From Aquabacter sp. L1I39 (GTDB lineage Bacteria > Pseudomonadota > Alphaproteobacteria > Rhizobiales > Xanthobacteraceae), in assembly GCF_017742835.1 (NCBI RefSeq), contig NZ_CP072392.1, positions 2,597,421 through 2,661,420 of the forward strand: 64,000 nucleotides of DNA. The letters are read 5' to 3'. The notes beneath the pieces were generated by a model. The model was not told the DNA's origin. It searched no databases and was given only the letters and a program-made list of their open reading frames with translations. Positions 60,768 through 64,000 of this stretch are shown here, piece after piece. The translations under genes were made by a program, and so were the position numbers. Every line of letters begins with the position of its first letter. Within the stretch, counting starts at the first letter, position 1.

Positions 60768-62144
60768 TCACGGCCGCGCATGGCGCAGGAGCGTGGCGGC
60801 ATCAGAGAGGTCTTCCAGGCTCCACACCGCGTCGATGAGCGCATCGGGCGCGCAACCTTCGGCGAGGGGAGCCAGCGTGCGCAGCTTGTGCTCCAGGTCG
60901 GCGTCGGAGAGCGGGCGGCCCCTGCTGCCCAGCGCATGGGCCACCTCCTCGGTCACCGTGCGGCCATCCGCGAAGCGGAGGGAGACGACGGCGGCCTCCA
61001 CCTCCATGGCCGGGTCATCCTCCATGCGCACCTTGGCGCGCAGGGCCTGGACGGCGGGGTCGCAGACGCGGGCGGTGGTGTATTGGGTCAAGCCCGCCGC
61101 CCCGTCGATCAGCACGGCGGCCACCGTGTGATGGGCGCTGACCTGGGCTTCGCGTCCCGTGCTCACATGGGGCCGGTCGGTGCGCTGGCGCAGCAGGGGA
61201 TGGCCGCGCACCACGATTTCGGCGATGGCCGAAACGTCGAAGCCCGGTGCCGCCCGCAAGGCAAGGCAGGCATCGGTGACGGGGTGCAGCACCACGCCGG
61301 AGGGATAGGGCTTATAGGTGTTCTCTGCCAATTCCCACGTCTCGCCCAGCCCCATTGTGAGATCCTCCGGCCGGGGATCGTCGCAGGTGAGGTTGAGGAA
61401 GCCGCGTTCCCCGTCCAGCGGGCGGGCGGGGCCATAGGCGCCGTTGCGGGCGGCGAAGGCGGAGATGAGGCCGTTGCGGGCGGAATTGCCCACGCCAAAG
61501 CTCTTGGCCGGCGTGCCCAGCGCCTCCACCAGCCCGCAGGCCTGCGCGGCCGCATGGCCGAAGGCGTCCCGCACCCGGAGCGCATCGAGCCCCAGCGCCC
61601 GCCCGGAGGCGGCCGCCGCGCCGAACACGCCGCAGGTGGCGGTGATGTGCCAGCCGCGCGCATAATGGCCGGGCGAGACCGCATTGCCGATCCGGCACTC
61701 CACCTCCACGCCCAGGATGAAGGCGGCGAGGAAGTCCCGCCCGCTCATCACCCGCCCATCGGGCCTGAGTTCGGCGAGCGCCAGCAAGGCCGGGGCGACG
61801 GGGGCGGTGGGGTGGATGACGGTGCCGGGATGGGTGTCGTCGAAGTCGAAGACATTGGCGGCGGCGGCATTCAGGAAGGCGGCGGTGGGCGCATCCACCC
61901 GTCCGCCGCGCCCGATCTGGGTGGCCACCTGCGGCCCGCAGAAGGGGGCGAGCGCCCCCCACAGGCTCTCAATGGCCGGATCGCACGCGCCCGCAAAGGC
62001 GGTGGCGAACATGTTCAAGAGCGAGCGGCGCGCCTCGTGCCGCACGGCGGGGGGAATGGCCTCATAGCAATAATCCGCCACGAACGCGGCGAGGCGGTCG
62101 CTGGCGGAGAGGGGGGCGACGGCGGCCTTGTCTGCGGGAATCAT
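60768..62144 (-). CDS. MmgE/PrpD-family protein
   Basis: A 458-aa member of the 2-methylcitrate dehydratase-like family: SLLNMFATAFAGACDPAIE, NAAAANVFDFDDTHPGTVIHPTAP (about 93-116), GVEVECRIGNAV, GHYARGWHITATCGVFGAAA, KPYPSGVVLHPVTDACL. The family includes 2-methylcitrate dehydratase, cis-aconitate decarboxylase and many uncharacterised dehydratases or isomerases of hydroxy-carboxylic acids. The ATG at 62144 has GGAGG six bases upstream. Follows the HIBADH gene at 38 bp. Confidence 0.88.
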   Translation of the reverse strand: MIPADKAAVAPLSASDRLAAFVADYCYEAIPPAVRHEARRSLLNMFATAFAGACDPAIESLWGALAPFCGPQVATQIGRGGRVDAPTAAFLNAAAANVFDFDDTHPGTVIHPTAPVAPALLALAELRPDGRVMSGRDFLAAFILGVEVECRIGNAVSPGHYARGWHITATCGVFGAAAASGRALGLDALRVRDAFGHAAAQACGLVEALGTPAKSFGVGNSARNGLISAFAARNGAYGPARPLDGERGFLNLTCDDPRPEDLTMGLGETWELAENTYKPYPSGVVLHPVTDACLALRAAPGFDVSAIAEIVVRGHPLLRQRTDRPHVSTGREAQVSAHHTVAAVLIDGAAGLTQYTTARVCDPAVQALRAKVRMEDDPAMEVEAAVVSLRFADGRTVTEEVAHALGSRGRPLSDADLEHKLRTLAPLAEGCAPDALIDAVWSLEDLSDAATLLRHARP

Positions 62145-62182
62145 CGACGCCTCCTTCGGGCTGGCGGGTGAGGGAACGCGCC

Positions 62183-63091
62183 TCAGGCCTTGGCGGCCTT
62201 GCCGCGCACTTCCGCGCCCGCCCATTCCTCCACGGTGCGCACCATGTTGGTCATGTCCGCGTCCGCCCCGAACTTCTCCCGCGTGATGGTGAGAAGCTGG
62301 CGCACCGCGCTGCCCACGATCATGGGCACGCCCAAGGCTTCCGCCTCGTCGAGGCACAGGCGGATGTCCTTGGAGGACAGGCCCACCGCGAAGCCGAAGT
62401 CGAAGGTGCGGGGCAGGACGAAATTGGGGATCTTGTCGGTGGTGGCGCTGTTTCGGCCGCTGCCGGCATTCAGCACGTCGATCATCACGTCCGCGTCGAG
62501 GCCGGCCTTGGCGCCCATGACCATCACCTCGGACGAGATGGCCAGCGCCGCCACCGAGGCCATATTGTTGATGACCTTCATGGTCTGCGCCATGCCGGGC
62601 TCCTGGCCCACATGGAACACCTTGCCCAGGTTCAAGAGCATGGGCTTGACGGTCTCGAACACCTCGGTCCGCCCCGCCGCCATCATGGCGAGCGTGCCCT
62701 TGCGCGCGCCGGCGACCCCGCCGCTCACCGGGCAGTCCACGGTGTCGACGCCCTTCTCCTTCAAGGCGCGCGCCACGTCCGCCTCGGCGCGGGGGCCGGT
62801 GGTGGAGAGGTCCACGAAGATGCGCATGGCGCCGCCCGAAGACAGGCCATCAGCCCCGAGCGCCACCGCCTTCACCACGTCCGGTGTCGGCAGGGAGACG
62901 AAGACGATGCGCGCGGCCGCGCCGACTTCGGCGGGGGAGGCCGCTTTGCGGGCGCCGCGCTCCACCAGGGGGGCAAGGGCGGCGGGGCTGGGGTCGAACA
63001 CCACGAGGTCATAGCCGGCGTCCAGAAGGCGGCCCGCCATGGGTCCGCCCATGCGGCCCGTGCCCACAAATCCGATGGTCTTGTCGTTCAC
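62183..63091 (-). CDS. 3-hydroxyisobutyrate dehydrogenase-family oxidoreductase
   Basis: A 302-aa beta-hydroxyacid dehydrogenase: GFVGTGRMGGPMAGRLLDAG nucleotide loop, VDLSTTGPR, DCPVSGGVAGARKGTLAMM (substrate-binding), and MAQTMKVINN with the catalytic Lys. Relatives oxidise 3-hydroxyisobutyrate or reduce tartronate semialdehyde. The start is a GTG at 63091 with GGAGG six bases upstream. Lies 38 bp after the SDR gene in the same transcript. Confidence 0.9.
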   Translation of the reverse strand: MNDKTIGFVGTGRMGGPMAGRLLDAGYDLVVFDPSPAALAPLVERGARKAASPAEVGAAARIVFVSLPTPDVVKAVALGADGLSSGGAMRIFVDLSTTGPRAEADVARALKEKGVDTVDCPVSGGVAGARKGTLAMMAAGRTEVFETVKPMLLNLGKVFHVGQEPGMAQTMKVINNMASVAALAISSEVMVMGAKAGLDADVMIDVLNAGSGRNSATTDKIPNFVLPRTFDFGFAVGLSSKDIRLCLDEAEALGVPMIVGSAVRQLLTITREKFGADADMTNMVRTVEEWAGAEVRGKAAKA

Positions 63092-63129
63092 GTCGTCCTC
63101 CGGGAACTTTTGAAAACGCGAAAAAGGGG

Positions 63130-63924
63130 TCAGCTGGCGAGCCAGGCGCCATCCACCGGCAGCACGGCGCCATTGATGTCGCGGGCGGCGGGGCTGCACA
63201 GGAAGGAAACCAGCGCCGCCACCGCCTCCATGGAGGCAAAGCGCCCGCTGGGATGGCGGTCGGCCAGATAGGCGCGGGTGGCCTCCTCCACGCTCACCCC
63301 TTCGTCCCGCGCGATGCCGGCGATCTTGCCGGTAATGGCGGGGGTGGGCAGCACGCCGGGGCAGACCGCGTTGCAGGTGATCTCGTCCGTCGCCACCTCC
63401 AGCGCCACCGTGCGGGTGAGGCCGAGAAGGCCGGTCTTGGTGGTCACATAGTCCACCCGGTTGGCGATGCCCTTGAAGCTATAGACCGAGGCCACGTTGA
63501 GGATGCGTCCGAAGCCCTTCTCCCGCATGCCCGGCAGCACCCGGCGGATGGCATGGAAGGGCGCGGACAGGTTCACCGCCAGCGCCAGCTCCCACTTTTC
63601 GGGCGGATAGGCCTCGATGGGCGAGGTGTGCCGCACCACCGCATTGTTGACGAGGATGTCCACCGCGCCATGCCGCGCCTGCGCCCCATCGATCAGGCCG
63701 ACGAGGGCGGCGGGGGCGGAAATATCGGCAGGCTCATAGGCGGCCGCGCCGCCCAGCATGTTCAGGCGGGTAATCTCGTCCGCCATCTCCGCCTCGGGCA
63801 GGAGGCCGGTGAGCATGACACGGGCGCCCTGGGCGACGAGGTATTCGGCGATGGCGTGGCCGAGGCCGCCGGTGGAGCCGGTGACGAGGGCGCTGCGGCC
63901 GGCGAGGGGGAGAGGTGTGTTCAC
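63130..63924 (-). CDS. Short-chain dehydrogenase/reductase
   Basis: A 264-aa SDR with complete active site: TGSTGGLG loop, NNAV, catalytic Ser in NVASVYS and Tyr/Lys in DYVTTKTG. The pattern resembles 3-hydroxybutyrate-dehydrogenase-type enzymes (GVLPTPAITGKI, RHPSGRFASMEAVA), substrate unknown. The start is a GTG 3 bp after the stop of the gene entering from the right edge, so this operon begins outside the window. Confidence 0.88.
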   Translation of the reverse strand: MNTPLPLAGRSALVTGSTGGLGHAIAEYLVAQGARVMLTGLLPEAEMADEITRLNMLGGAAAYEPADISAPAALVGLIDGAQARHGAVDILVNNAVVRHTSPIEAYPPEKWELALAVNLSAPFHAIRRVLPGMREKGFGRILNVASVYSFKGIANRVDYVTTKTGLLGLTRTVALEVATDEITCNAVCPGVLPTPAITGKIAGIARDEGVSVEEATRAYLADRHPSGRFASMEAVAALVSFLCSPAARDINGAVLPVDGAWLAS

Positions 63925-63927
63925 CGC

Positions 63928-64000
63928 TCAGCCCCGCGCCCGGGGCGGCACGTCGAGGCGGGCGACGATGCCCTCCAGTTCCGGCGCGGGCGGGGGATAA
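63928..64000 (-). CDS. C-terminal end of an unidentified protein (partial)
   Basis: The last 23 codons of a frame that enters from the right edge (ending APELEGIVARLDVPPRARG). Codon use matches the neighbours and the stop is 3 bp from the next GTG, so it is probably a real operon member. Too short to identify. Confidence 0.5.
   Translation of the reverse strand, partial: YPPPAPELEGIVARLDVPPRARG

Noticed and set aside
60132..62171. A 679-residue plus-strand frame
   Set aside because: Translates the hairpin repeats and the antisense of MmgE/PrpD; no recognisable protein.

Overview
The window is high-GC chromosomal DNA from an alphaproteobacterium. The following point to the Hyphomicrobiales (Rhizobiales), possibly Xanthobacteraceae: the gene set (dapD, a Suv3-like helicase with a charged low-complexity tail, ffs next to dnaX-ybaB, DnaX without zinc cysteines, many Bug/TctC receptors) and three families of dispersed intergenic repeats typical of that order. 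The family-level placement is inference, not shown by the sequence.

Layout. 1-4029: the edge of an integrated, decayed mobile element at the 3' end of tRNA-Ser(GGA). Reading away from the tRNA there is the N-terminal arm-binding part of a P4-type integrase, a Toprim primase fragment, the N-terminal part of a DUF3987 primase/helicase-like protein, the middle part of the same DUF3987 protein on the opposite strand, a 5'-truncated terminase small subunit, and an intact type I methyltransferase (hsdM). This looks like a phage-satellite-type island broken by one deletion and one internal inversion. 4030-4973 is free of genes.

4974-24478: mostly housekeeping genes: dapD, a small membrane protein, prfC, fdxA, an S4-domain protein plus Suv3-like helicase, a SAM methyltransferase, gloB, a cupin_5 protein, an orphan triheme cytochrome c, ligA, an FtnA-type ferritin, recR, an HPP-CBS membrane protein coupled to a truncated haemoglobin, and a class I glutamine amidotransferase. 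24564-35233: metabolic and accessory genes: a DMT exporter, an SDR, MarR, a creatininase-Ldh2-tag operon, LysR divergent from nitronate monooxygenase with a clear operator, a GNAT-tsaC pair, and an acyl-CoA dehydrogenase. 35478-50795: HIT protein, SRP RNA, dnaX-ybaB, a giant AsmA-like protein, a D-lactate/glycolate dehydrogenase, a thioesterase, a 56-residue protein, prmA, a membrane protein with a degenerate GGDEF domain, and a UvrD/PcrA helicase. 50925-55000: an exported protein, nikR, a Bug/TctC receptor and a lipoprotein hydrolase.

55108-64000: an AI-2E-type permease, then a catabolic-looking minus-strand region in two transcription blocks. Block one is SDR, HIBADH-type dehydrogenase, MmgE/PrpD. 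Block two is Bug/TctC receptor, leuC, leuD and an SDR whose catalytic tetrad is lost. Together they suggest uptake and breakdown of an unidentified branched or carboxylated acid; the substrate cannot be read from the sequence.

Most promising leads: the rearranged satellite-like element at tRNA-Ser; the leuCD operon with its dead-site SDR; the degenerate GGDEF membrane protein; the orphan triheme cytochrome with a 240-residue Cys-containing extension; and the paired palindromes upstream of the 56-residue protein. All calls come from reading motifs by eye; no database search was run.
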